Of a stretch of DNA of 64,000 nt, positions 26,724-39,247 are shown piece after piece. Each line of letters starts with the position of its first letter. Position 1 is the stretch's first letter. This DNA comes from Agrocybe praecox (lineage: Eukaryota; Basidiomycota; Agaricomycetes; Agaricales; Agrocybaceae): positions 1,860,001 to 1,924,000 of the forward strand of contig OZ024851.1 of the NCBI GenBank assembly GCA_964017145.1, read 5' to 3'. A program made the position numbers and the translations under genes. Under the pieces are notes generated by a model. The model saw only the letters and a list, made by a program, of their open reading frames with translations. It was not told the origin of the DNA and made no database searches.

Positions 26724-27122
26724 ATAAGTGGCTAGGTACATTGCGTAAATTTAAGTAGTACTCCGTCCGAGTCGCTATTAGCATCTAATTACTATTGGGA
26801 CATCTAAACATTCCAAATCGCGGAAGCCTTTTTGAAGATGATCACAAAGAGTTTTCTGCCAACGTGTTATGGACGTGAGAGCCTGGATTATTACAAAAAC
26901 AGGAACTCATAACAATGAGCACCGTCGGGACTTGCCGAGCATGCCGCGCCGATAAGCATGCCAGCGTGGGACCCTGCGGGGAACCTGGGGTCTCCTCTCA
27001 GAACCCCGGTTGCATATCCCTTCAGTACTAGGTCACAAAAGTTTTCAGTCTTCTGACCCTCACAACGAATACAACTCAACGCTCAAAAATAGTACGCAAT
27101 CAGACATGATACGTTATAAAAT
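26724..27122. promoter_or_regulatory. Intergenic region upstream of the A-T-R reductase gene
   Basis: A 399-bp gap in the same orientation as both neighbours; the reductase promoter should be here. GGGAACCTGGGGTCTCCTCTCAGAACCCCGG near 26980 forms a partial stem. No gene seen. Confidence 0.4.
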
Positions 27123-30100
27123 ATGTGTCGCGTTTACATTCCGGAAACACATATGGTTTCTTCTGCGTACCAGCTGAATCCGCCTCTTACACAAGCCTTG
27201 GCAACAAAGACTTTCGTTCCTCCTCCATTGGATGGATCCTTGGCCCTCCCTGAGGTATACGACTGGCACCTCAAAAACAGTCCTTTCCATCCTCTTTATG
27301 TTTTCCCTCTGCAGGATGGGACACTTCGTACGATTCTATGGCCAGAAGCTGTTCGTGCAGTATACACTGGGGCAAAACTTGTTCGAGGGATTATGGGATG
27401 GAAGCCAGGTATGAGTTGTAGTCGCGTAGTGTCTATACTATCTTCATCGGGTATGTGATTTTTAACGAATAAAAGGATATAGACTGTCTAACCTGACTTT
27501 ATAGAAGCAATATCTTACTCGACACTTTCTATGGCAATAATTCGAGCAGGATACATCGTATTCCCTATCTCGCCACGAAATTCAGCACCAGCCATTGCTC
27601 ATCTCATCAGCAAAGTCGGGGTAGCTCATCTATTCCTAGGCCGTGACCAGGCCATGTCTGACCTTTGGGGAAAGGCAATAGACGTTCTAAATAGAGAGCA
27701 TTCAGGTACTCACATCCCAGGTTCTTCTCCTATCCCGATCTTTGAAGATCTATATACCGAACGAACCGAAAATCAAAAAGAGCTGGATGAAGATTTACCG
27801 GTACCATTTGAGAAGAAGGGTCCAGACGAGGTAGCTATGTATTTGCACACATCTGGTACGTATTTTATTTCCACACAGCATATACTTACCTTGTATTGCT
27901 CCAGGATCGTCCTCCTTTCCGAAACCAATTGCATGGACCAATTACCGTGTCGCACAACTTGCTCTGACTCCTTACTTTGGAGAGAGAGACATGACTGGCA
28001 TGATATTCTCTGTGCATAATATACCGGGTTACCATACCATGGGGATGGCTCAAATATTATTTACCGTGCGTTTTTCGTCCAGTATCTTCTTCTGCCTTTC
28101 TTTGACGTTTCTATATAAGTCTTCCAGTGGTATTATAATTAGTACATTCACACCAAAGCTACCCCCAACCATACCCACTGCGCACAATATCTTTGAAGCA
28201 GCGCAAGCTACTAAAACAAACCTTATATTTTGCGTTCCTTCCATCGTCGAGGTATTTACTCTTCAATCATCAGAAGCGATCGAAATACTTATCGATGGTT
28301 TTACTTGTAGGAGTGGTCTAAGAAGCCAGAATACGTAGGGTGGCTGAGTACGATAGACGGCGTCGTAAGTCTAGAAATTCTCTTAGTGCATGGCTCACCT
28401 TTCGACTTTCAGCTCTTCGGAGGCGGCCCCCTCAGTAAATCGGTTGGAAATGATCTGATATCCAAAGGAGTCCCGCTCTTCAACATGTATGGATCCACGG
28501 AGATGGGAGCAATGACCCCTTTTATCCCAGGTATGTAATCAGGACCCATTTTCATACGGTCTTCGAAAAAGTCCCCGAACGATTTTTCAATAGGTCAATT
28601 AGAATTAGATTGGGAATACTTCAAAATTTCCGACATGATTTCCGTTGAGATGGTTTCTCAAGGCAATGGGACGTACGAATGTTTTGGAATTGTGAGTTCA
28701 TTTTACCTATCCAAATCAGCTCAACACCGCCTGAACAGCTCAATCTTCAAGGCTGGTCCCTTCTGCGACCTTAGCGTCGTGAATGCAAAACTAAACGGGA
28801 TCGACGCCTTCGCTACTTCGGACCTTTTCACGCAACATCCCAAACGGTCGGGATATTGGAAAGTATACGGGCGAGTTGACGATCAGATTATGCATAGCAC
28901 GGGAGAAAAGGCGAGCTTTGGATTATAGTGCCAATGTGCATACCTAACTATTATTTTTGATAGACGAATCCGGGTCCACTTGGTAAGTATAATGAATGTT
29001 GCCCGGAATTTATAAGAGGTCTAATTTCTTGCTTGCAGAAAGAATAATCAACTTGCACCCTTATGTCAAGTCGTGTGTGATTTTTGGACGTGGCCAATTT
29101 AACGCTGGAGTCATTGTTGACCTGGAACCAGAAGCCAGATTTGACGCAGAAGATAAGGAGAAATTGGCCGACTTTCGAGATACAATTTGGTATGTATGAT
29201 AAAGACTGAATATTCTTTCGTTAATCAGTCCTTCGGCAGGCCCGTAATTCAACAAATGAACGATTTCGCCCCACAGCACTCTAGAATCTTCAAAGATGTA
29301 GGCATTATCTTCTGAACTTGCTCTGCATTTTCTGACGTACGGGACGTAGATGATTATCGTATCAAAGACCTCAAAGCCCTTTGCCTATACAGCAAAGAAT
29401 ACTCCACGCCGCCATGTAATCATTGATGATTACGCTGAGGAAATCAAGATTCTGTATGACACGCAGTCTATCCTAAGTTCCAGCACAGAGATTATTCTTC
29501 CTGATACCTGGGAATTCGAAAATGTCCTTACGTTCGTAAGGACCATTGTGAATAATTCGATGGCCCACGAAGTTGATGATGGAATGGATATTTTCCAACA
29601 TGGTTACGATAGGTGATTCCATCGTCTTATGTGATGTTATACTATCTCTCTGACTTTGAGATCAGCTTACAGGCGACACGGTTGCGAAACACGATTTTGG
29701 GAACTCTCTCCAAAGTCACAACAATTATGACACAAAATCTTGACGTCAACTTCATATACGAACATCCCACCATTTCTTCTCTGGCATCGTTCTTAGTTGG
29801 CCTGGCTTGCAGCACTGACACGCACCCAACTTCGGCCGCTCTGTCACATATAAACGAAATGCGCAACATGGTCTCGAAGTACACCACACAGTATTCTACC
29901 CGTACCAAGCTCCAAAACACAACTTCCCTTGTCGATGTTGCCGGTGAGGTTATTCTTGTCACTGGTACAACAGGCTCCCTGGGTTCGCACCTCCTTGCCG
30001 AACTGGTTGAAACTCCGGATGTCACGTGTATTTATGCCGTGAACAGGCGGAGCGTACATGATGACCCGTATACGTTAGAATATAGACAAAAACAGGCATT

Positions 30101-31324
30101 ATTAAAAATCGGGCTGGAAGCCGACAAGATCATGTCGTCGAGTAAGGTCATACTTGTCGAGGCGGATACTTCCTGTGCATTCATAGGAGTCGAAGAATCT
30201 CTGCATCAACAGGTTAGCATGACTATCTTTGCTTTGAATGACAACTTTTTCTAACCACGATGACTGCAATTCTAGATGTGTTCCTCAATAACACATATAA
30301 TCCACAATGGTAAGATTCTTTTCGAGAATAATAATAAGAATAATTAGCGTGATTTATATTTGTGATAGCATGGCCCGTCGATTTCAATCTGTCTCTGCAG
30401 TCCTTTGAGGAAAGTATCAAAGGATTGCGGAACTTGATTGACTTGGCTTTGAGCTCCTTTCGCCCGAAACCTCCGACAATCGTTTTCACGAGCTCTATTG
30501 CAGTTGTTCAGAGTAAGTTGTTAGCTGTCTGTGGTCGCAATGTCTGTTTGTCTGAAAAGCTCTGCGTCAGATGTCAAATCACCGCATACATTCCTCATCC
30601 CTGAATCTCCGGTCCCCGTAGAGGCCGCCGTCGGTTCTGGCTACATGGAATCAAAGTGGGTGTCAGAAGAGATTCTGCGCTTTACATCAGACCATTCTGC
30701 AGTGAAATCGGTAATCGTCCGCGTGGGCCAGCTTACCGGTAGTTTGAATGGGTCTTGGAATAGTACGGAATGGTTTCCGTCTTTGATCAAAAGTGCTCAA
30801 GTGCTTGGCTGTTTCCCAACAGATAATCGTGTACGTATTATCATGTTGAGCTACGTACAGCCTTACAACACTAACTTTCTATCAAGTACGTCGATTGGAT
30901 ACCAGTTTCCTTGGCGGCCAGAGCTTTAATCGAATTCAGGGAGTCCGAATCAGCCTATACAATCGTTCACCTCGTGCATCCCAAACCCACATCCTGGCAT
31001 ATGGTTGCAGGCGCTGTCGCACTCGATTTAGATATCCGACTCATTCCCTTCAGCGAGTGGTTAGAGAAGCTCGAGCGCACAGGGAATGACACTTATGGCA
31101 AGGAGACTGATATAGACGTCTTACGCAGCATTCCAGCACTAAGGCTGCTTGGATTCTTCCGATCCCTGTGTGCCGAAACTTCTGGCACACCAAACCCAGC
31201 CTGTAGTAAGGCCGTACGTCTATCTAAAACGTTGAACTGCTGGAATATGCCTCAATTGGGTGAGAAGGATGTACAAATATGGATCAAATACTGGAGAGCC
31301 ATTGATTTTCTTTCTTTAACATAG
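27123..31324 (+). CDS. NRPS-like carboxylic acid reductase (adenylation-thiolation-reductase)
   Basis: A roughly 1,050-residue A-T-R enzyme that activates an acid as acyl-AMP, loads it on a phosphopantetheine arm, and releases it as an aldehyde using NADPH. A-domain motifs include LHTSGSSSFPKPIAWTN (the AMP-binding P-loop, around 27845-27940), MYGSTEMGAM near 28488 and YGRVDDQIMHSTGEK near 28868. The T-domain motif is GYDSLQATRLRN; its phosphopantetheine Ser codon is AG|C, split by an intron after 29609. The reductase domain has the NADP loop VTGTTGSLGSHLL near 29955 and the short-chain Tyr/Lys pair in GYMESKWVSEE near 30638. It ends WRAIDFLSLT. No condensation domain exists, so it does not form peptides. 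With the UbiA enzyme nearby, a prenylated aromatic acid is the best guess for substrate. A second Met at 27153 could be the real start. Confidence 0.93.
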
Positions 31325-31951
31325 TTCCTGGGTCCGAATCGTGATCAGGGAATTTCATTCAATACAAATAAAACACATATAGTCCACAATTATACCACAT
31401 CCCCGTACATCAAGGAATAATGTAGGCGCTCAAGTTACTCGGCTTTTAATGAGGTGGCGTATGTCATATTCCCTAATGAACTTTATTTTTTATAAACATA
31501 TACTAGTGCCACGACGGTTTAGTCGCCGATCAGTATCGATCAATCACCATGAACATCGTCCGTTCTGATCGTTCGGTATTTTAAACCTTTTAGACCGATT
31601 TATCTGCCTATCTCAGCTCATGGAAGGTTGATATGTGCATGCGCTGGGAAAACATCGGAACAACCTTTCACATTGACCCCGCCGCATAACGTGCAATCAT
31701 TGACTAGTCGGCTTAGGTTGTTTAACAGTTTCGAGATGTTGTTTCTGATCTTTAATCTGATCGTCATTTTTACCTTTGGTGCTCTAGGACGAGTCAGTAC
31801 CTTCCTAAAGGAATTCGCCATGCTCCTACGCCCAGGTTAGATTCACGTGATGTAACAAATGTCGGTATATGACGAAGTCGAGACTCGAAATTAGGCATGA
31901 AAGAGCTTTTGACGTCTACACTGTCGCTTGAAAACAATTACATTTTACAAC
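31325..31951. promoter_or_regulatory. Intergenic region upstream of P450-3
   Basis: A 627-bp gap containing the P450-3 promoter. An open frame of 70 codons at 31628 has no recognisable relative. Nothing else seen. Confidence 0.4.
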
Positions 31952-33882
31952 ATGCAGGAATATTATTCCTTCACTACTCTGTGTGTATCAATCACTGTAA
32001 TATTATCGCTCTTCCTCTTTAAGCCTAAAAGGGGTAAGCTCCCGACTGTTACTACATTTGCTCACTGTCTGCTCGCTAAAGTGAATAATAGAGGGTAGTT
32101 TCGACATCACACGTAATATTCTCAACGAACCCTGGAAGGCGTATGCCAAACTATCCAAGCAAACAAGTGCGTAAAATGACGTTGAATGACTTAAAATTTC
32201 CACTAATCATTCACGCACTAAGGCACCTCAATTGTCTTTGTTAAAACCAGTGGAAAGAATGCGGTGGTATTAAACGACCTGCAGTGTGCGACAGAGCTTC
32301 TAGAGAAGCGATGGTCGAATTACTCGTCCAGGCCATGGCGACCCCTTCTTCATTTAATGGGTCGGGAGGATAACGTTGGCCTGCAGAGGTATGGTCCGAG
32401 GTTAACAAAGTGCCGAAAGCTCATCCACGAGACGTTGAACTCTCGTCACTTTGAGAAACAAGATTATCTGGAAAGCCTGATAGAGGCAGAATCCATATCA
32501 TTCTTGAAGAATATATCCAAGATGCCTGGGCAGTTCTCACAACTAACGTTGGAGTAAGTTTGTCGCGCTCCCTATTCTCAAACATTGTTGAGCCAACCAC
32601 TGACTTCGCTCTCGTCAGATTCATCGCGACTCTAATTTTTAAACTGACATATGGACATGGCACCGATGCAGAGCACGTTAGATTGCTTGAAATAACCACG
32701 AAATATACGAACGAATCCATGGTTCCAGGGAAATGGCTCGTTGACTCCTATCCTTTCTGTGCGTATTGTCCCATTCATCTCGTTGTATCGCTGGATAAAT
32801 ACTAATCTTATATCATAGTACAGTACCTACCGACATGGGTCCCTGGATGTGGCTTCAAAACTTGGGCATCCAAAGCCCGGTCGCAATTTAAACTTCTTAC
32901 CGAACGTCCATTCAATAAGGTCAAGGACGAAATTCGGAAAGGAGTCGCCCCATCGTCGTTTGTGAGAGATAATTTACTGGCTTTCAAGGGCGAGCTGTCT
33001 ATGGAGTCAATTATAGCTGGAACAGCTGCCAGCTTTCATTCAGGTTAGTTCTGCTTGCCTTCACATACACTATTTACTCAATCGTGATTGCTTTCCTTCA
33101 ATAGCTGGGACTGATACGGTAAGTTAGGGAATGTTTGAAAAGTCCCTAACTAAATATTTTCATACAATAGATCGGAACAGCAATATTAACCTTCATTCTC
33201 ATGATGGTAGCTCATCCAGAAATCCAGAAGAAGGCTCACGAGGAAATAATTTCCGCTACTGGACCGGGCCGCCTACCTACAATGACAGATTGCAAATCAT
33301 TACCTTACCTTACAGCGATCATGAAAGAGGTCCATCGCTTCAACCCAGCCGTTCCAATGGCAATACGCAGTGCAGAAAAGGCAGATGAATATTCAGGGAA
33401 GTCGATACCCAACGAATGCTGGGTATTCGTTAATTTGTGGTAGGGGCTACTTGTTTGGATTATCTCTGTATTTGTGTGCTTAAATGTTCTAGGGCGATGA
33501 CACACGACGAAGCGGAATACAAGAATCCCCATTTATTCTACCCCGAAAGGTTCCTCGACTCAGAGGTTCCATTGCGGGATCCTCGCGACATTATCTTCGG
33601 CTTTGCTCGGCGCCGCTGTCCAGGTGTAGCACTAGCGAATTCCACCCTCATCGTGACATATGCACGGTTATTGGCCGCGTTTCACATGCAGCCCCCGAGC
33701 GATAGTCAAGGACAGCCAATTCCTCCAAATGTAGAGTTCTCCACAGGATTTACAGCGTAAGATGAATTGATATCGAATATTTGATATGTAACTAACCAAA
33801 GCTTGGTAGTCCACCGAAAGTGTTCAACTGTGTCTTCAAACCCAGGTCATTAACATTCGAAGAACTGATAGCCAAAGACTAG
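31952..33882 (+). CDS. Cytochrome P450 monooxygenase (P450-3), hinge region apparently missing
   Basis: The start gives a membrane anchor MQEYYSFTTLCVSITVILSL followed by basic residues KPKRG. The next supported exon begins GSFDITRNILNEPWKAY, so the expected proline-rich hinge (LPPGPxxxPxxG) between them is not found; KLP can be read in the intron start at 32034. The rest is complete: FLKNISKMPGQF, I-helix HSAGTDTIGTAILTFILM near 33105-33190, ExxR as KEVHRFNPAVP near 33327, PERF as FYPERFLDSEVP near 33537, and the haem loop FGFARRRCPGVALANS near 33597. The C-terminus is SLTFEELIAKD with the stop at 33880-33882. It is in line with the reductase gene. Likely catalytic, but folding may be affected by the short hinge. 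Confidence 0.87.
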
Positions 33883-34996
33883 CCGTACAAGTTTTCGTAC
33901 AGTCTCAACATACATTGTTGCATTCTTCGTCGATCGCATATCTGTTGTATGGATTGATCTAGCGATTTCAGTAACATGTATTTGAAACATTGGGTTACGA
34001 ACCAAAAAGCAAGGTGCAGGAACAACCAAGCAGATCCGCCCTTCCCCACTTCTCGAATGTAGTGTCGCTGAGCAAGGACAAACGTGATGGGGGCGAATCT
34101 GCAATACCGGTAGCCAATGAACGATGGCTTGCGTAGCGGAATTGAATACGCATATGAACCGATCCAAGTTTCCCTTCCTCTGGCTCAACCGTGCTGTGAT
34201 GAGAAATATATAAAGAAAATTTGACTGTGCTTGTTAAAACCAGTTCTGACGTTGCGCGTCATGGTGAGGAAGACTTGGGACTTGCTACCTGGATCGTCAT
34301 TGAAACCAAAAATTTTACCTGCAGTCGACTCCTGTAGCATATTCTCGATCCGATGCTGTTTGTGAGTTAGTTTGCTTTCGACCGTCGCCGACTTGGAGTA
34401 CAACGCCTTCCGCAAATTTCCTGGAAGCTGTCCACTCTGGGTCATAAAGCAGAAAGATCACATCTTCAACTAAAGGACCTACGACTTTTGTACCTCATGA
34501 GTGCTTCAATTATTCCAACAAGAGGACAACAAGAGGACACCTTGAACACTCTTTGTTAACTCCCGGTTCTCGTATCGAATGTGACCATTTCCATTCGTGA
34601 TACGCGCATTCATCTCCGGTCTCGAACAGGAAAGTAGTTGGTTGCACGAGAAACTCGGGGATAGTGGTCGAAATACTCGAAAAGAAAAACTTGAGAAAAA
34701 CCGGAACAAACCAAGGTGACAGTGACCTGCGTGACAGGGTACCTTGCCGAACAATTTCGTAGTACATTTCGATCCAATTTCAATTGAGGTGCGAAGCTTG
34801 AGGATACCATTCACACCGGGAATTATTTTGAGGGTATTTACTATTCACAGAAACAACGAATAAATTTATATGTTTATTTGGATGGAATACATAAAAGTCC
34901 GGAAGAGCCACGGCCGCAACTTGAAGTGAGTGTGAACTCAAACATACAATTCACAAAAGGGGGTGCATAAAAACTAAATACTCGACATTATTCTCA
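33883..34996. other. Intergenic between P450-3 and AKR-1 (convergent)
   Basis: Over 1.1 kb with only short unrelated open frames on both strands. The genes on both sides point inward, so it holds two 3' ends. No repeat or RNA gene recognised. Confidence 0.45.
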
Positions 34997-36414
34997 TTAG
35001 TTTCTATGAGGCTGGTGCTCATACCTGGATACATAGAAAGGATGTCCGTTCAGATCGAGGGACAATGAGAATTAGATAGTACTCACAATTCCTCCAAGTA
35101 CTTGATTTCTTCTGCAGACAAAAGGTTCTCGGCAATGAGGGAAGATTTGACCCGTTCAGCCTATAAATTTTTTAAGATTCGTGGTATTTATAACAAGGAA
35201 ATGTGAACATACAGAGTTTGCACCGATAATTGGACTGGTAGTCTTGGTAGCAGACCATCCGAGCGCAATTTGACTCATAGCACAGCCGTGCTTGCCAGCC
35301 AGCTCCTCGACTCGCTTTATGATTTCTTTATCGGAATCTCTTTGCTTCTTCTCAAACATAGTACCTTCGGTGATTGTCGTTCGGGTAGTCTTGGTGGATC
35401 CAAGAGGTCGAGCAAGATCACCGGCCAAGAGGGGCGCATATGCAAGAATTCCAATTCCTTTGGCTTTGCAGTAGTCAAAGAGTTCTCGCTCCTGAAGCGC
35501 ATGTAATCAGGACTTTATAAGAACTCGAAACAGTATACTACACACCTCTGGCCTGTAGAGCAGAGAATGCTCGAGTTGGATGCTCACGAACTGGGTCCAA
35601 TTGTTGCGCTCGGCGACGTTATTCATTTCTACGAATTGCCATGCCTTGAGGTTGCTCGCACCAATGTAAAGGATCTTCCCGGCGATGACCAGGTCGTGCA
35701 AAGCCTTCATGGTTTCCTCGATGGGAGTTGATGGGTCAAAGGCATGGATTTGGAATAAATCAATGTACGTAGTCTGCAGTCGCTTGAGAGACGCTTCGAC
35801 TTGGTGGAAAAGAGAAATTCGAGATAGACCCCCTTGGTTGACGAATCGCTTGGTGTTGGGGAGGACCGGGTCGAAGAGAGTCCACTTGGAGATGTCTTCG
35901 GGACAGACAAGCATAAATGCCTTGGTCATAATGACGAGGTTCTCTCGAGGGATGTTGTTCTACAGATTCGGAGCATGTTAGGATGGGTTTATTGACAGGA
36001 TGCAGCGCGTTACTCGCCTTGGTAATAAATGCGCCTATAATCCGCTCCGATTCCCCATTAGAGTACCCATTTGCAGTGTCGATGGTGTTGATTCCAGAGT
36101 CCCATGCCGCTTTGAGGATTTCGAGACCCTGCATAATCATGCGTATTAGGATGAAGATATAAGTGTTCTGTAACGTTGGTACCTTTTCTTCGCCGACAAC
36201 CCAAGGCTGGATGCATATAACGGGTTATTAAAGCTTTTGTTTGACAAAATCAGGAACGTACAAGCCATTGAGGAGTTCCGAATGACATCGCCCCAAGCTA
36301 ACGAGTCAGTGGATTAGACATCAGCGCACCATCCAATAATCTTGGGAAACCTACGACAGGGACTGAGACACGAAGGCCGGATTTTCCGAGCTGACGGTAT
36401 TGAACGGTAGCCAT
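34997..36414 (-). CDS. Aldo-keto reductase (AKR-1)
   Basis: A cytosolic NADPH-dependent TIM-barrel reductase for aldehydes or ketones. From the start at 36414 it reads MATVQYRQLGKSGLRVSVP. Catalytic residues are seen in order: Asp and Tyr in DTANGYSNGESERIIG near 36075, Lys in VIMTKAF near 35925, and His in LFQIHAFDPSTP near 35750. The cofactor part reads ILAYAPLLAGDLARPLGS near 35430 and SPIIGANS near 35225. The last exon is uncertain: either it stops at 35083 (KYLEEL) or an intron leads to YEHQPHRN and a TAA at 34997-34999, which fits the usual C-terminus better. It starts divergently from AKR-2. It could reduce the aldehyde released by the A-T-R enzyme. An upstream in-frame Met at 36495 is less likely. 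Confidence 0.87.
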
Positions 36415-37775
36415 TGCAGTAACGGTTTTCGAATTCGATTTCTTATGCTTGAAGCGGTGGATGAGGTTGTTGATGGGCATATAGCCGGTCAACACAATAT
36501 GCTAGTAAATATGCACAAGGCAAATCGCTGGAGATAAGCAGACTCAGTGAATGAGTACCCTTGGAGAATGGGGTGGGGATGAAAAGCGTCTCTGACCTTT
36601 CTTCCAGCCTATTGTCACTGGCTAAGTATAATGCATCGTGACGATGACACCGAATCTCGGAGCACATGCCGTCGACGAGGGCCATATTTTCCCACTGTGA
36701 CTAAAAATGTTTGATTTAATAGATGATCTTTTCAATGTCGATGGATTGATATACAAGCCCACACGGTCGGCATTATTATAATCGCAACGGAATTCTTTGC
36801 GTTAGACGTATAAAATTTTCAATTTTACACCAAATCACGGAACACGTGCCGTCATCCAGGTAACGTTCGCCATATCAATCTGAATGAATCGAGTGATCAT
36901 GGAGCCGCGGGGAAGTACGTTTAGAAATGATACCCGCTATACATAGTGCCATATATCGGTCCTTCGTACATACACGGTAAAGCAGATCTATACCTTGCAC
37001 TCGCGAGCAGTTTGCCGAGGCCGGATGACTAACTGTGCGTCTTCTACCTGCAGTGTAAGTATTTGACCTTCTTGGCGTTTACGATCTGATGTACGTGCCC
37101 ACGTAGTAGAAATTGTCCTCGTCATAAATAAATCTAGGGGCTAGTATCAGAAACATCAGAACCGTATGAGACCTACTATACTGTTAACTCTTCTTTACTT
37201 CTGCTCCATGACATCGGTGATATCTGCATCTCCCGTTAGTGCTCACATGCATACTTGTACCGCGCTATTATAAGCTGAACTGTTAGGTCACCGCATCTCC
37301 AGCTTGGATTCATATTTTGTCAGTGATGCTCACTTGGGCGCCCTCAGACTTAACAGGCACGCCATCAAAAGCACACCGTATATTTCTCCAAGAGAAAGCA
37401 TACCCTTGGTACTATTTTTCTAAGGGATAAAATATTATCTTATACGTTCTATGATTAGATAAGATCAAATTATCTGCCGAATGGATTAGTGATATTCGGC
37501 ATCATCATCGGAGAGTGCATAAACGAGCGTTACTAAATGATGGATTGGAAAGGCATCATTAATAAATGAGCGTAACGGTCTCGCTTCCCATACTCTCGTC
37601 CCTTAACTCCATAAACAGGCAAACATATACTGCATGACATAGGAGTTAATGTTATAAGCAGATGCACGAAGTACTATAAAACGGCTTTCAGATATCGTCT
37701 GTAAAAGTCAACGAATTCATATCTTTTCCTGACCCCAACACACGAAGGCTTCTCGATACAAATCTTCTCAATATT
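36415..37775. promoter_or_regulatory. Divergent promoter region between the two aldo-keto reductases
   Basis: The two AKR genes start back to back across 1.36 kb. ACTATAAAACGG at 37673-37684 is a good TATA element about 100 bp before the AKR-2 start. AATCTCGGAGCACATGCCGTC near 36650 and ATCACGGAACACGTGCCGTCAT near 36834 are near-repeats, and a weaker relative lies near 55378. No gene seen. Confidence 0.5.
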
Positions 37776-39247
37776 ATGTCATCGCTTTTCAAGGACGCTG
37801 AACCACCAGTTACCAAACTCGGTCGCTACCGCCTCTTATCCCCCAATTCCGGTGTCCATGTATCACCTTTGCAGCTCGGTGCAATGAGCATTGGTGATAA
37901 ATGGGCCGAATATGGTATGGGAAGTATGGACAAGGAATCCAGCTTCAAGCTGCTGGATAAGTACTACGACAGTGGCGGAAATTTCATTGATACCGCCAAT
38001 AATTAGTATGTTCAACCACACCATGAAATCGATGGTATTTTACTTATATATCCGTGTTATGCACCATTTTAGCCAAGATGAAAGTTCCGAGGAATTCATT
38101 GGAGAATGGGCCGAAAAAAGAGGCATACGCGATCAGCTTTTTATAGCGACCAAGGTTAGTGTTCGTGTCCCGTGCAGATTACTGCAAGGCCTGAAGATTG
38201 AATATGCCCATAGTACTCCAGTAATTATAAACACGGCAAAGAGGATACGGTGCGCCAGCAGGTTATGTACACTGGAAATAATGCAAAGACAATGTATATC
38301 ACTGTCGGAGAGTCCCTGAAGAAGCTTAGAACCTCCTATATCGACTTACTCTACGTTCATTGGTGGGATTGGGATACCAGTGTGGAGGAAGTTATGAGGT
38401 CGCTTCACCATCTTGTTGCGCAAGGGAAGGTTATCTACCTGGTACGCTTTCATTTATTTCCTTTTGAAAGGGTGTGCACTAACATAATTCTTTTTAAACA
38501 CACCAAACACACCTTTAGGGTATCTCCGATACGCCTGCTTGGGTTGTTTCGAGGGCAAATCAATATGCTCGTGATCATGCATTGACACCCTTCGTTATCT
38601 ACCAAGGAGCCTGGAATATCCTCGATCGCTCATTTGAGCGTGAAATAATTCCCATGGCAAAATCGGAGGGTATGGCTCTTGCACCATGGAATGTCCTTGC
38701 CGGTGGAAAAATAAGGACAGACGAAGAAGAAGAAAGACGACGCCAAACCGGCGAACATGGCCGCACAACTTGGAATCCTCAATGGGAGCGTACCGATCAA
38801 GAAAAACTTGTCTGCAAAGCTCTCGAAAAAGTTGCACAGGAGGTTGGGGCAAAGCATATCACAGCCGGTACGCTTCTATATTACCAGCTATATACTAGGT
38901 AACTCAGCTAACTCGTGGGTATAGTTGCGATTGCGTATTTAATGCAAAAGACTCCCTATGTTTTCCCTATCATCGGTGGGCGCAAAGTCGAGCACTTGAT
39001 GGCCAATATCGAGGCTCTCGAGATTTCTTTGACGGATGAACAAATCAAATACCTAGAGAGTGTGATTGCATTTGATCCCGGGTTCCCCTCCTGGATGATT
39101 GTAAGCTCTACTTTATTTCAGAATGACAACGTTAGATTGATATCCCCCTAGGGAGATGGGACTACTAATGCGAGATTCTTTAAAATAGCAGCACACCTTG
39201 ATCTCCGTCCTCAACTTCAGCCCGTTCGTCCGGTAAAAGACGATTAA
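37776..39247 (+). CDS. Aryl-alcohol dehydrogenase-type aldo-keto reductase (AKR-2)
   Basis: Closely resembles the fungal NADP-dependent aryl-alcohol dehydrogenases (AKR9), which reduce aromatic aldehydes to benzylic alcohols. The start gives [20 protein letters not shown]. Motifs are [29 protein letters not shown] (catalytic Asp and Tyr, across the intron after 38005), [15 protein letters not shown] (catalytic Lys, intron 38154-38206), [13 protein letters not shown], and [18 protein letters not shown] with the catalytic His near 38355. Later exons give [20 protein letters not shown] and [13 protein letters not shown]. It ends [10 protein letters not shown]. All four catalytic residues are present. 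The substrate class expected for this family fits a pathway in which the A-T-R enzyme releases an aromatic aldehyde. Confidence 0.92.

Noticed and set aside
29613..30254. Separate short gene starting at 29613
   Set aside because: It is the exon carrying the end of the T domain and the start of the reductase domain of the A-T-R enzyme; the first residues are intron sequence.
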